Source: CAYMCJ01 sp964388985 (GTDB lineage Bacteria > Patescibacteriota > Patescibacteriia > Patescibacteriales > CAYMCJ01). Taken from it: a stretch of DNA of 20,778 nt. Below the pieces are notes generated by a model. It was not told the DNA's origin, did no database searches, and worked only from the letters and a program-made list of their open reading frames with translations. Numbering within the stretch: position 1 is the first letter of the stretch; each line of letters opens with the position of its first letter. Positions 1-5,843 of this stretch are shown one piece after another. The stretch covers positions 1 through 20,778 of the forward strand of contig CAYMCJ010000018.1 of NCBI GenBank assembly GCA_964388985.1, given 5' to 3'. Position numbers and translations under genes: made by a program.

Positions 1-37
1 TATTAATAAAATCTTTATAAATAAAACATAAAATTTT
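1..37. repeat. Left copy of 37-bp direct repeat
   Basis: This AT-rich stretch matches 2479-2515 at 36 of 37 positions; the only difference is base 28 (a here, t in the other copy). It lies at the very edge of the window, so it may extend further left. The two copies bracket the RhuM/DinD debris and the AlbA-type regulator gene. Seen directly; the biological meaning (duplication or insertion scar) is inference. Confidence 0.8.
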
Positions 38-48
38 TATAACAAAAC

Positions 49-68
49 GGACTCCCTGACGGGAGTCC
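49..68 (-). terminator. Hairpin terminator, end of the regulator/RhuM unit
   Basis: A perfect 8-bp stem (GGACTCCC with GGGAGTCC) encloses a 4-base loop. Read on the minus strand it is followed by GTTTTGTTATAAAAATTTTA, which is T-rich. It lies downstream of the minus-strand unit 969-2378 plus the RhuM fragment and inside the left direct repeat, so it fits a rho-independent terminator for that unit. Confidence 0.6.
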
Positions 69-179
69 TCGGAGCCAACTCTGTAAACAGGGGAGGCCAT
101 TTGTATATTTACAATAGCATACTGTTTTTTAAGATGCAAGAGCCGATATCTGTTCCGCCAGATAATCATAAAAGCCGTA

Positions 180-539
180 TCATATTCGCTTAAAGTTTTG
201 AATGTCCGCCCGACCGCCGGCCAACCGCTCGTCATCCATCGTAAAACCCTTGATAATATATTCTTTGAGTTTTTGGGTCGCCCAAATCCTAAATTGCGTG
301 CCGCGGAGGGAATTAACCCTGTAACCGACGGAGATAATAGCGTCTAAATTATATAATTTAATAGGTCTTTTCACCTCCTTGTCCCCTTCTTTTTGAACTA
401 CCGAGGAATCCTCGGTAGTTTGATTTTCGCTAAGCTCGGCCTCATTAAATACATTTTGCAAATGCAAGCTTATATTAGCCACACTGCAGTCAAATAGCTC
501 GGCCATTTGATCCTGCGTTAACCAAACCGTGTGGATATC
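180..539 (-). pseudogene. RhuM-family protein, N-terminal fragment
   Basis: The translation carries a RhuM-family (Bro-N-like) N-terminal domain: VWLTQDQMAELFD, NISLHLQNVF, then YNLDAIISVGYRVNS and GTQFRIWATQKLKEYIIKGF. Full RhuM-family proteins are roughly 300 residues or more. Here the frame is closed by TAA at 540-542 just before DIHTVWLTQ and by TGA at 180-182 after DIQNFKRI. The first internal ATG is at 504-506, so a 108-residue product is formally possible. Beyond the TGA the same frame continues as YGFYDYLAEQISALAS to a stop at 129-131, which resembles the following FxxLLERIRxIRAS segment of the family, so the TGA looks like a nonsense mutation. RhuM function is poorly known; it is usually linked to virulence loci or mobile DNA. 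I read this as a decayed gene. Confidence 0.75.
396..420. repeat. Short palindrome 1 inside RhuM fragment
   Basis: A perfect 11-bp inverted repeat (AACTACCGAGG / CCTCGGTAGTT) with a 3-base loop. It falls within the coding frame just after the residues AELSEN, in the variable segment before YNLDAIISVGY. Seen directly. Confidence 0.85.
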
Positions 540-546
540 TTAAATT

Positions 547-573
547 GAGTTACCGAGGATTCCTCGATAACTC
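547..573. repeat. Short palindrome 2
   Basis: Thirteen-base arms GAGTTACCGAGGA and TCCTCGATAACTC with one mismatch and a single-base centre. It shares the ACCGAGGA core with the palindrome at 396-420. It lies just upstream of the surviving RhuM frame. Confidence 0.8.
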
Positions 574-580
574 GCCGGGG

Positions 581-607
581 CAGTTACACAATATTACTGT
601 GTAACTG
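581..607. repeat. Short palindrome 3
   Basis: Perfect 10-bp arms CAGTTACACA / TGTGTAACTG around a 7-base loop. On the minus strand it begins right after a second SEN motif (residues AEDSEN), the same relative place as palindrome 1 in the RhuM fragment. Confidence 0.85.
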
Positions 608-641
608 AATTTTCGCTATCTTCAGCCGAGTAAATAACAAT
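597..641 (-). pseudogene. Second RhuM-like sliver (VIYSAEDSENSVTQ)
   Basis: In the same reading frame as the RhuM fragment, bounded by stops at 594-596 and 642-644, the minus strand reads IVIYSAEDSENSVTQ. This parallels VFNEAELSENQTTE in the adjacent RhuM fragment and is followed by a palindrome in the same place. It looks like the remains of a second RhuM-like copy or an internal duplication. It is too short to be certain. Confidence 0.4.
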
Positions 642-756
642 CTAATATTTTATTCTTAAGAAAATAATCCTCTCGCGAACGCCCTTCCAGAGTTTTTACC
701 GGCGCCGACAAAAACTCGTTGGCCGATAAAAAATGGCAATAGATTGATTACTTAGT
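622..756 (-). pseudogene. Orphan coding fragment in a shifted frame
   Basis: Shifted relative to the DinD-like fragment that it overlaps, the minus strand reads a coherent stretch including FLSANEFLSAPVKTLEGR and SREDYFLKNKILD, ending at TGA 622-624. It has no evident start codon. I do not recognise the family with confidence; the composition looks more protein-like than the end of the overlapping frame, so a frameshift at about 720-760 is likely. Inference only. Confidence 0.3.
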
Positions 757-926
757 TTACAGACTTCCTTAGCCCAATTAATGGCCTCAGAAAACATGCA
801 CCAAGTTACATATCCCAAAACCGGCATAATATCATCGATATCTTTATTTGCACCTTTGGGCATATTTATCGTTTTGTTGACCTCAACAAAATGATCGCCC
901 ACTGATTGCTCAGCATTTTCAGTTTG
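696..926 (-). pseudogene. DinD/BRO-like fragments in permuted order
   Basis: The frame contains GDHFVEVNKTINMPKGA followed by NKDIDDIM, then PVLGYVTWCMFSEAINWAKEVC. In DinD (DNA-damage-inducible protein D) and related BRO-like proteins the LGY..W..F...I..A...C segment comes first and the DHF.....DI segment follows. Here the order is reversed, so this looks like the end of one degraded copy joined to the start of another. A GTG at 900-902 could start a 68-residue product, but the frame extends upstream in homologous sequence (ENAEQSV) to a stop at 927-929. E. coli DinD, about 270 residues, inhibits RecA-mediated strand exchange; nothing suggests this piece retains that function. Confidence 0.55.
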
Positions 927-944
927 TCACATTTTGTGACAGAC
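922..944. repeat. Short palindrome 4
   Basis: Ten-base arms GTTTGTCACA / TGTGACAGAC with one mismatch around TTT. On the minus strand one frame through it encodes SVTKCDKLK. It is similar in build to the palindrome at 963-987. Confidence 0.8.
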
Positions 945-962
945 TCATTTCCCTCGTTTTTT

Positions 963-987
963 AACCAGTTACATTTTGTAACGGGTT
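963..987. repeat. Short palindrome 5, over the regulator stop codon
   Basis: Eleven-base arms AACCAGTTACA / TGTAACGGGTT with one mismatch around TTT. The stop codon of the AlbA-type regulator (969-971) lies inside the left arm. No T-tract follows it, so it is not an obvious intrinsic terminator. Confidence 0.8.
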
Positions 988-2378
988 GTATTTTTTAAAA
1001 TTTCCCAATGTCCACCCTTATCCGGTCCGATTCTTTTTATTATTTTTTTGTTTTTTAATTTCTTTAAATTATTTCCAACATTATTTTCAGTCATATTTAT
1101 TTTTGTAGAAATCTCAACAATAGATATTTTTTTATCCTCTTTCATCAATTCAATGATTCGTTTTTGATTTTCGGATAATTTTTCACCCCCTTTTTCACCC
1201 CCTTTTTCACCCCCTTTTTCACCTTCCTGATATTTCTCAAGTCTTTGCTCAACTGTCATTTTTTGCAAATCAGGTCTATAAAAGGTAATGCCAAAATAAA
1301 CCTCGCTGATTTCAATAATAGGATGCGGCAAAAGATATTCGTCCATCATTTCGTTTATCCTCATCAGTCCGGAGCCAATTTTTTCAACTAAATCCATTCT
1401 CTGCATCAAACCAAAAAGTAAAATATTTCTAGGATAGCTCCGCTTATAAAAATCTTTAACTTTAACTTTACTGGCCAGATTAACCGGATTATCAATCACC
1501 ACTCTGTCGGCATAAATATTAATTTGAACATTGGCTCCCGAAAAATAATCACGATGAGCCATGGCGTTTAGTAAAGCCTCTTTTAAAGCCTCCTCCGGCA
1601 ACTCTAATATTTCCTTGCGCGGACCGCCACCCCTAATAATATATTCAATATTTAATTTTGACTTTATATAATTAAAAGCTTCTTCATAATTTGTATACAA
1701 ATCATAATCAAATTCCCGGGCATCTATCACCTTAGTTTTAGTTTTTCCCATAAACAAAGCACAGGTTACGGTGCCACCGCGTATAAATTTTGAAATTTGC
1801 TTACAAAACAAAAGAACTCCGGTATTTTTCAACTTACCGCTTGAAAGCAAACTCATGTTTTGCAAAACTTTTTTATAATTTAATTTAGTCTTAATTCCAG
1901 TCGTTTCCAAAAATCGCTGATAGGCAATTTTATTGAAATCATTATCCACATTAAATTTTTCATTAACCATTTCATCATACGTAATCAGCCCCTCTCTCAT
2001 GAAAAAATCCCTAATCTCGTCTCGTGACAACTGCTGACTATTGGCTCCTTGGCGCATATAAAATTTGCCATTAGACGAATGCGGTTTTTTCTGGCTTTCT
2101 GGAACATTAATAATTAAAACGCCTTCAATTTCTTCGAGTTTAACTAAAAAACTAGGGTCAAAATTTCGAACCAAATCTTGAATTTCTGATTTTAATTTAT
2201 TGCTAATGTTTACCGGCCTGATTTGGCCGTCATCACTTACGCCAATTAAAATATAGCCGCCGGTGGCATTGGCCATGGCGCAGATTTCTCGAGCCAGGTT
2301 GGAATTATAACTCTCTTTAAATTCCAGATTATAACCCTCGCCCGTTTGTATTAAAAAATTTAATTCTTTTTTAGTCAC
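969..2378 (-). CDS. Schlafen/AlbA_2-type ATP-binding transcriptional regulator
   Basis: The 469-residue protein has an N-terminal AlbA_2/Schlafen-type domain (residues 12-125: NLEFKES at 17-23, then AMANATGGYILIGVSDDG at 34-51). A GHKL-type ATPase-like C-terminal half follows (NAMAHRDY at 271-278 and EKIGSGLMRI at 332-341), as in the RecG-like 'divergent AAA_4' putative regulators. A linker with four GGEK units at 388-400 leads to a winged-helix domain (401-460: SENQKRIIELM, then ISIVEISTKINMTENNVGNNLKKL). This is the full architecture of the family. The start is GTG (2376-2378), since an in-frame TAA lies just upstream; no clear Shine-Dalgarno is seen. Its own promoter is at 2432-2460. A DNA-binding regulatory role is family knowledge; target and ligand are unknown. 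It sits with RhuM/DinD debris between direct repeats, which suggests accessory DNA. Confidence 0.88.
   Translation of the reverse strand: MTKKELNFLIQTGEGYNLEFKESYNSNLAREICAMANATGGYILIGVSDDGQIRPVNISNKLKSEIQDLVRNFDPSFLVKLEEIEGVLIINVPESQKKPHSSNGKFYMRQGANSQQLSRDEIRDFFMREGLITYDEMVNEKFNVDNDFNKIAYQRFLETTGIKTKLNYKKVLQNMSLLSSGKLKNTGVLLFCKQISKFIRGGTVTCALFMGKTKTKVIDAREFDYDLYTNYEEAFNYIKSKLNIEYIIRGGGPRKEILELPEEALKEALLNAMAHRDYFSGANVQINIYADRVVIDNPVNLASKVKVKDFYKRSYPRNILLFGLMQRMDLVEKIGSGLMRINEMMDEYLLPHPIIEISEVYFGITFYRPDLQKMTVEQRLEKYQEGEKGGEKGGEKGGEKLSENQKRIIELMKEDKKISIVEISTKINMTENNVGNNLKKLKNKKIIKRIGPDKGGHWEILKNTTRYKM
1179..1223. repeat. 12-bp tandem repeat encoding the GGEK linker
   Basis: The unit TTTTTCACCCCC occurs 3.75 times in tandem and encodes GGEK repeats between the ATPase-like part and the winged helix of the AlbA-type regulator. 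Because the unit is a multiple of three, copy-number slippage would alter linker length without a frameshift. Confidence 0.9.
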
Positions 2379-2431
2379 AAAGTTATTTTAGTGATTTTTT
2401 CTTTATTAAAAATATTAATTATTATCACCCC

Positions 2432-2460
2432 ATTATAGCAGGTTTAATAATCATTATCAA
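2432..2460 (-). promoter_or_regulatory. Sigma-70-type promoter for the AlbA-type regulator
   Basis: On the minus strand TTGATA (2455-2460) and TATAAT (2432-2437) are separated by exactly 17 bp, close to the sigma-70 consensus. The predicted transcript would start near 2425, leaving a leader of about 47 nt before the GTG start at 2378. Confidence 0.75.
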
Positions 2461-2478
2461 GGCTAATATTAGATAAAA

Positions 2479-2515
2479 TATTAATAAAATCTTTATAAAT
2501 AAAACTTAAAATTTT
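2479..2515. repeat. Right copy of 37-bp direct repeat
   Basis: Matches bases 1-37 of the window with a single mismatch (2506). It lies just upstream of the promoter of the AlbA-type regulator, so the promoter and everything down to the terminator at 49-68 is enclosed by the two copies. Confidence 0.8.
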
Positions 2516-2589
2516 CTAAATCGTTTTAAACTGATATTAAGAGATAAACGCGGCGGCTGATACGCTAATCTTCTTCCCCGCCCCAAAAC

Positions 2590-2621
2590 AAAAGACCCGA
2601 GCAACGCCCGGGTCTTTTTTT
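2590..2621 (-). terminator. Terminator of the surface-protein gene
   Basis: A 10-bp stem (AAAAGACCCG / CGGGTCTTTT) with a 9-base loop is flanked by T-rich tracts on both strands, so it could work both ways. It lies 17 bases past the stop codon of the minus-strand surface-protein gene, its likely user. Confidence 0.85.
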
Positions 2622-2637
2622 CTAAACTGAAAATCAA

Positions 2638-4161
2638 CTATTTGATTTCACCGACGCCGATCTGACGCAGATTAGCATTGGTAATGCCCAGACCGAACTT
2701 CCGCATTAAAGCGAAAGCGTCAGCCGGACGGCCCATATAATGCATCTTCAAGTCAACCGGATTAATATACCAAGCTTCACCGTGATCCTCTACTTTGAGC
2801 AGGATACGACCCGCTAAACGAGCCGGCGCCTTACCCTTATAGGAATCAAAGTTCTTGTTGTTTATACCTAGCGCCATATTACGCATGACAGCAAAAGCAT
2901 CAGCCGGACGACCCAGGTAATACTTCAGGCCATCAATCGGATGAACATACCAAGCCTCCCCCTTCTCTTCTACCTGCAAGAGAATCCGACCGCTTAAACG
3001 CTTGGCTAAAGCCTTGTTAATCTTCTTAACCAAGTTCTTTTCCAAAGCGATAAAGTTAGCCGTGTTGTTGGCATCTTGATAGTTGATCAATCCTTGACCA
3101 GTTATATTCACGTCCGGTACGGCGCCGCAAACTTTTCTGGACGCGTCCTGTTGAGCCGCGGTTAAGGAGCAGATAGACGGGGTACGGGCAGTAACATTAC
3201 GATATTGGTAGCCGGCAAAGCAGGCCGCCGCGTAATCGCCATAAGTCACACTCGTGCAAGCCGGAGTATAGGAACCGCCGCCGCCGCTACTACCAGAATT
3301 AGCAACGCAAGATGATCCGCTGACAGAATAACCGGTATTGCAGGTTATAGTACAGCTAGGATAAGCGCTGACGGAACCATGAGCGACAGAAGTGGTGTCG
3401 CAAGTTGAACCGACGACAAAATCCGATAAGTGAGTGGTAGTGAAAGTACACATGCCGGTAGTGACCGCGCCAACTACGCAACCCCCTCCTAATTGTATCC
3501 AAGAACCGCCCGGAGTTTTTGAATAAACGTCTATGGAAACTCCATCAGTTAAACCGGTAACCGGGATTGAAATGGTGACCCCCGGAGAACTAAGTTCTAG
3601 GCCCAAGCCCGGTAAACCGAACTGCAAAGAGCCGACCGAATCTATCGGAGAACCGGTCAAAGTGGCCGTTCCGGCTGTCAAAGTCGACATGTCAAAACTA
3701 CCGGTAGAAGTCATAACAGTACCTGCCGGGATAACGATTGTCGCTCCACCGGATGTTAAAGTAACTTTCTCTTTGAAAGTAATAGCCGTGGTACTGGACG
3801 CATTACCATTATTGGGAATCATGACTCCGGCCTGAATCAAATCGCCAATTGTTCCCGGAGTAACGGCGTAACCGTCAGTTGAATCATACCCTCCGGCCGG
3901 AATATAGCCGTAGCCGTAGCCATAGGCATAGGTGGAAGAAGCGACGCCGGTCATACGATAACCTGCTGTAGTGCCGTGATCAAAACCGCTACCATAACCA
4001 TAGCCGTAACCATAGCCGTAACCCCAACCAGTGGTCGGAGTGCCGGTCTGACGGGCGAATTGCGCATAGATAGTCGGGGCCATCGCCAAACAGACGATTA
4101 AAACCGCTAACGCGATTTTTGTTTTTAAAAATTTACTGACAAAGTACTTAATTTTTTTCAT
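2638..4161 (-). CDS. Exported Gly-Tyr-rich surface protein with GEAWY repeats
   Basis: The 507-residue product starts with a Sec signal peptide (KK at 2-3, hydrophobic 16-29, likely cleavage after IYA33). Then come a tract of GY dipeptides (47-57 and 80-86), a conserved-looking domain (about 105-250, with VGSLQFGLPGLGLEL at 176-190 and CTFTTTHLSDF at 238-248), a Cys-rich segment (254-345) and two exact 60-residue tandem repeats (388-447 and 448-507) carrying RILLxVE..GEAWY..P and GRPADAF..MR. I associate this combination with CPR/Patescibacteria cell-surface proteins; the repeat's function is unknown, with wall or glycan binding plausible. I chose ATG 4159-4161: an upstream in-frame ATG (4234-4236) would add 25 residues ahead of the signal peptide and lies about where the candidate promoter would start the transcript. 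The protein could be a target of the neighbouring glycosylation genes. Confidence 0.85.
   Translation of the reverse strand: MKKIKYFVSKFLKTKIALAVLIVCLAMAPTIYAQFARQTGTPTTGWGYGYGYGYGYGSGFDHGTTAGYRMTGVASSTYAYGYGYGYIPAGGYDSTDGYAVTPGTIGDLIQAGVMIPNNGNASSTTAITFKEKVTLTSGGATIVIPAGTVMTSTGSFDMSTLTAGTATLTGSPIDSVGSLQFGLPGLGLELSSPGVTISIPVTGLTDGVSIDVYSKTPGGSWIQLGGGCVVGAVTTGMCTFTTTHLSDFVVGSTCDTTSVAHGSVSAYPSCTITCNTGYSVSGSSCVANSGSSGGGGSYTPACTSVTYGDYAAACFAGYQYRNVTARTPSICSLTAAQQDASRKVCGAVPDVNITGQGLINYQDANNTANFIALEKNLVKKINKALAKRLSGRILLQVEEKGEAWYVHPIDGLKYYLGRPADAFAVMRNMALGINNKNFDSYKGKAPARLAGRILLKVEDHGEAWYINPVDLKMHYMGRPADAFALMRKFGLGITNANLRQIGVGEIK
2641..3000 (-). repeat. Two 60-codon tandem repeats (GEAWY repeat)
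   Basis: Codons for residues 388-447 (2821-3000) and 448-507 (2641-2820) are homologous; 32 of the first 50 residues are identical by eye. Invariant residues include RL.GRILL.VE, GEAWY, P.D and GRPADAFA.MR....LGI.N. The C-terminal ten residues of each unit diverge. Confidence 0.85.
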
Positions 4162-4245
4162 AGTTTTCACTTTTAATTTAAAAAGTATATAATAAATTTT
4201 AATATTGTTATTACAAAAAAAACTGGACGGAATCAATATAATATT

Positions 4246-4251
4246 ATTATA
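4246..4251 (-). promoter_or_regulatory. Candidate -10 element for the surface-protein gene
   Basis: The minus strand carries TATAAT here, about 85 bases upstream of the chosen start. No good -35 hexamer is visible at 16-18 bp. A transcript from it would begin close to 4240, consistent with translation starting at 4161 rather than 4236. Confidence 0.3.
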
Positions 4252-4298
4252 CTACTAATGAACGATTGAGACCAGCTTTTTTTATTTTCTGTCAATGA

Positions 4299-4327
4299 TT
4301 AATAATTTTTGCTAATATAAGTATAAT
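4299..4327 (+). promoter_or_regulatory. Candidate promoter for the GT39 pair
   Basis: TTAATA (4299-4304) and TATAAT (4322-4327) are 17 bp apart. The start codon follows at 4355, giving a leader of about 20 nt. The -35 matches consensus at four of six positions. Confidence 0.45.
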
Positions 4328-4354
4328 ATAAATTAAGATAAAAAAGTTATCCAC

Positions 4355-5839
4355 ATGCTAAAATTTAAAAAAATCTTTATATTTTCTTTATTGTTCCTAA
4401 TTATCGCCTGGGGAGCTTACTTACGTTTCTATAAAATAGGCGAACAGTCTTACTGGATTGACGAAGGTTATACGCTTAACGCCGTCGTTTCAATTTTAGC
4501 TAAAGGCTACCCTATTTTAGATTCAAATCAGATCTATAACGCCGCTTATCTAAATACTTATCTTATCTCCGGCGCTGTTTCGCTCGGAGGTTTTAATCCG
4601 ATAGCGGCCCGGAGTGTTGCGGTCGTTTTCGGAGTCGGGATTATTTTTCTCGTCTATCTAATCGGCCGAAAATTCTTCAATCGATGGGTTGGTCTGGGCG
4701 CGGCTTTTCTAACCGCTTTTTCTTATTGGGAGATTGCTTGGAGTCGGCAGGCGCGGATGTATATCCAATTACAATTCTTTTTCCTCCTTTCCCTTTATCT
4801 CTTTAATTCTCTTCTGGAAAAATTTTCCTATAAGAAACTTATCTGGTTGATTTTGGCGACCGCGGCGACGATATTAAGTCATTACTTCGGTTATTTTTTG
4901 TTGGGAATATATGCTCTGAATTTAATCATTAGATTAACTCCAGAACATTACGGTAAGATAAAAACTTTTTTCCGAAATAAAATCCGACGTCTTGTTGTCG
5001 GCGCGGTGATAATTATTATCGCGCTGATACTAATAAAGCTCGGCTTTGACCTGACTGGCCAGATTAGTCAACGCGAGTCATTTCTCGGTTTCAGTTATCA
5101 AGGGTTCTTATGGCACTATCTGCCGCTAATTGTAATTACGGCTTTAGCGGGAATGGTAATCGCGGTTTTAAAGGAAAAGAAATCCGGATCCGGATTATTT
5201 CTGGCTGGCGCCTATCTTATTCCTTATCTGATTATAATTTTCAGCGCCAGCGTTATCCATTTCCGTTATTTGTTTTTTATTCTACCCCTGCTCTATATTT
5301 TTAGCGCCTCTCTGTTCGGAGCGATCGGCGAAAAACTAAAAAAAACAAACCTGATATTCCCGGTCTTAATTCTGGCTTTGGTTCTTTTTTCAATCATTAT
5401 TACTCCGCGATCCTTCTCCTTCCTCCCCCGCGCTGACTATTACCTTGAACCCTTTACCCCACAACCGGATTTTAAAAGCGCTTACGAAGCTATTAAGGTT
5501 AACGGCTGGGATGATAATAAAACTATCATTTCACCCTTTACCCAGATGGATAAAGTTTATCTGGGCCGAAGCGATTATTGGCTGGCGATTAGTCTGGACG
5601 GGAGAAAATTAGATAAGAGTAAGTTGGGCGAGCGCGAATATTATAATAACGCTATAACTATTCCTGACGCTGAGAAACTGCAAAATATAATCATTTCCAA
5701 ACACGGTTATATCGTCGTTGACGATATGGCATTATCTGTTAGGCTGGATAAAGATATAATTGATTTAATCGGACAGCAGAAATTAATTTTTAGTGACCAG
5801 GGAAATATAGGGAGTAGAATTTGGGTCTTTTCTTTTTAA
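4355..5839 (+). CDS. GT39/ArnT-like membrane glycosyltransferase
   Basis: A 494-residue polytopic membrane protein of the GT-C fold. The first membrane segment (5-23) is followed by AYLRFYKIGEQSYWIDEGYT, which holds the acidic pair D36-E37 in the first extracytoplasmic loop, the position of the catalytic acidic motif in PMT/ArnT (GT39) enzymes. SRQARMYIQLQFFFLLSLYLF continues the usual family pattern, and about ten further hydrophobic segments follow, with a soluble-looking C-terminal part after about 370. Family members move a sugar from a polyprenyl-phosphate donor to a protein or lipid acceptor on the outer face of the membrane; donor and acceptor are unknown here. It is the first gene of a two-gene plus-strand unit. 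No Shine-Dalgarno is evident. Confidence 0.85.
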   Translation: MLKFKKIFIFSLLFLIIAWGAYLRFYKIGEQSYWIDEGYTLNAVVSILAKGYPILDSNQIYNAAYLNTYLISGAVSLGGFNPIAARSVAVVFGVGIIFLVYLIGRKFFNRWVGLGAAFLTAFSYWEIAWSRQARMYIQLQFFFLLSLYLFNSLLEKFSYKKLIWLILATAATILSHYFGYFLLGIYALNLIIRLTPEHYGKIKTFFRNKIRRLVVGAVIIIIALILIKLGFDLTGQISQRESFLGFSYQGFLWHYLPLIVITALAGMVIAVLKEKKSGSGLFLAGAYLIPYLIIIFSASVIHFRYLFFILPLLYIFSASLFGAIGEKLKKTNLIFPVLILALVLFSIIITPRSFSFLPRADYYLEPFTPQPDFKSAYEAIKVNGWDDNKTIISPFTQMDKVYLGRSDYWLAISLDGRKLDKSKLGEREYYNNAITIPDAEKLQNIIISKHGYIVVDDMALSVRLDKDIIDLIGQQKLIFSDQGNIGSRIWVFSF

Positions 5840-5843
5840 ATCT

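Noticed and set aside
180..182. TGA read as a sense codon (as in SR1/Gracilibacteria)
   Set aside because: TGA ends several intact genes at their expected lengths (10859, 14679, 16469), so the standard code holds and this TGA is a true stop in a decayed gene.
1179..1223. CRISPR-like repeat array
   Set aside because: The units are contiguous 12-mers without spacers and lie in frame within a protein linker.
1..2515. Insertion sequence or transposon
   Set aside because: No transposase or integrase frame and no terminal inverted repeats were found; only the direct repeats support mobility.
3533..3835. Open frame on the plus strand inside the surface-protein gene
   Set aside because: It is antisense to the signal-bearing, repeat-containing gene 2638-4161, has low-complexity Pro/Val/Lys composition and no recognisable start region; it is a shadow frame.
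4162..4236. 25-residue N-terminal extension of the surface protein
   Set aside because: It would put a second hydrophobic, Asn/Ile-rich stretch ahead of a complete signal peptide, and the candidate promoter would start transcripts at about the upstream ATG.
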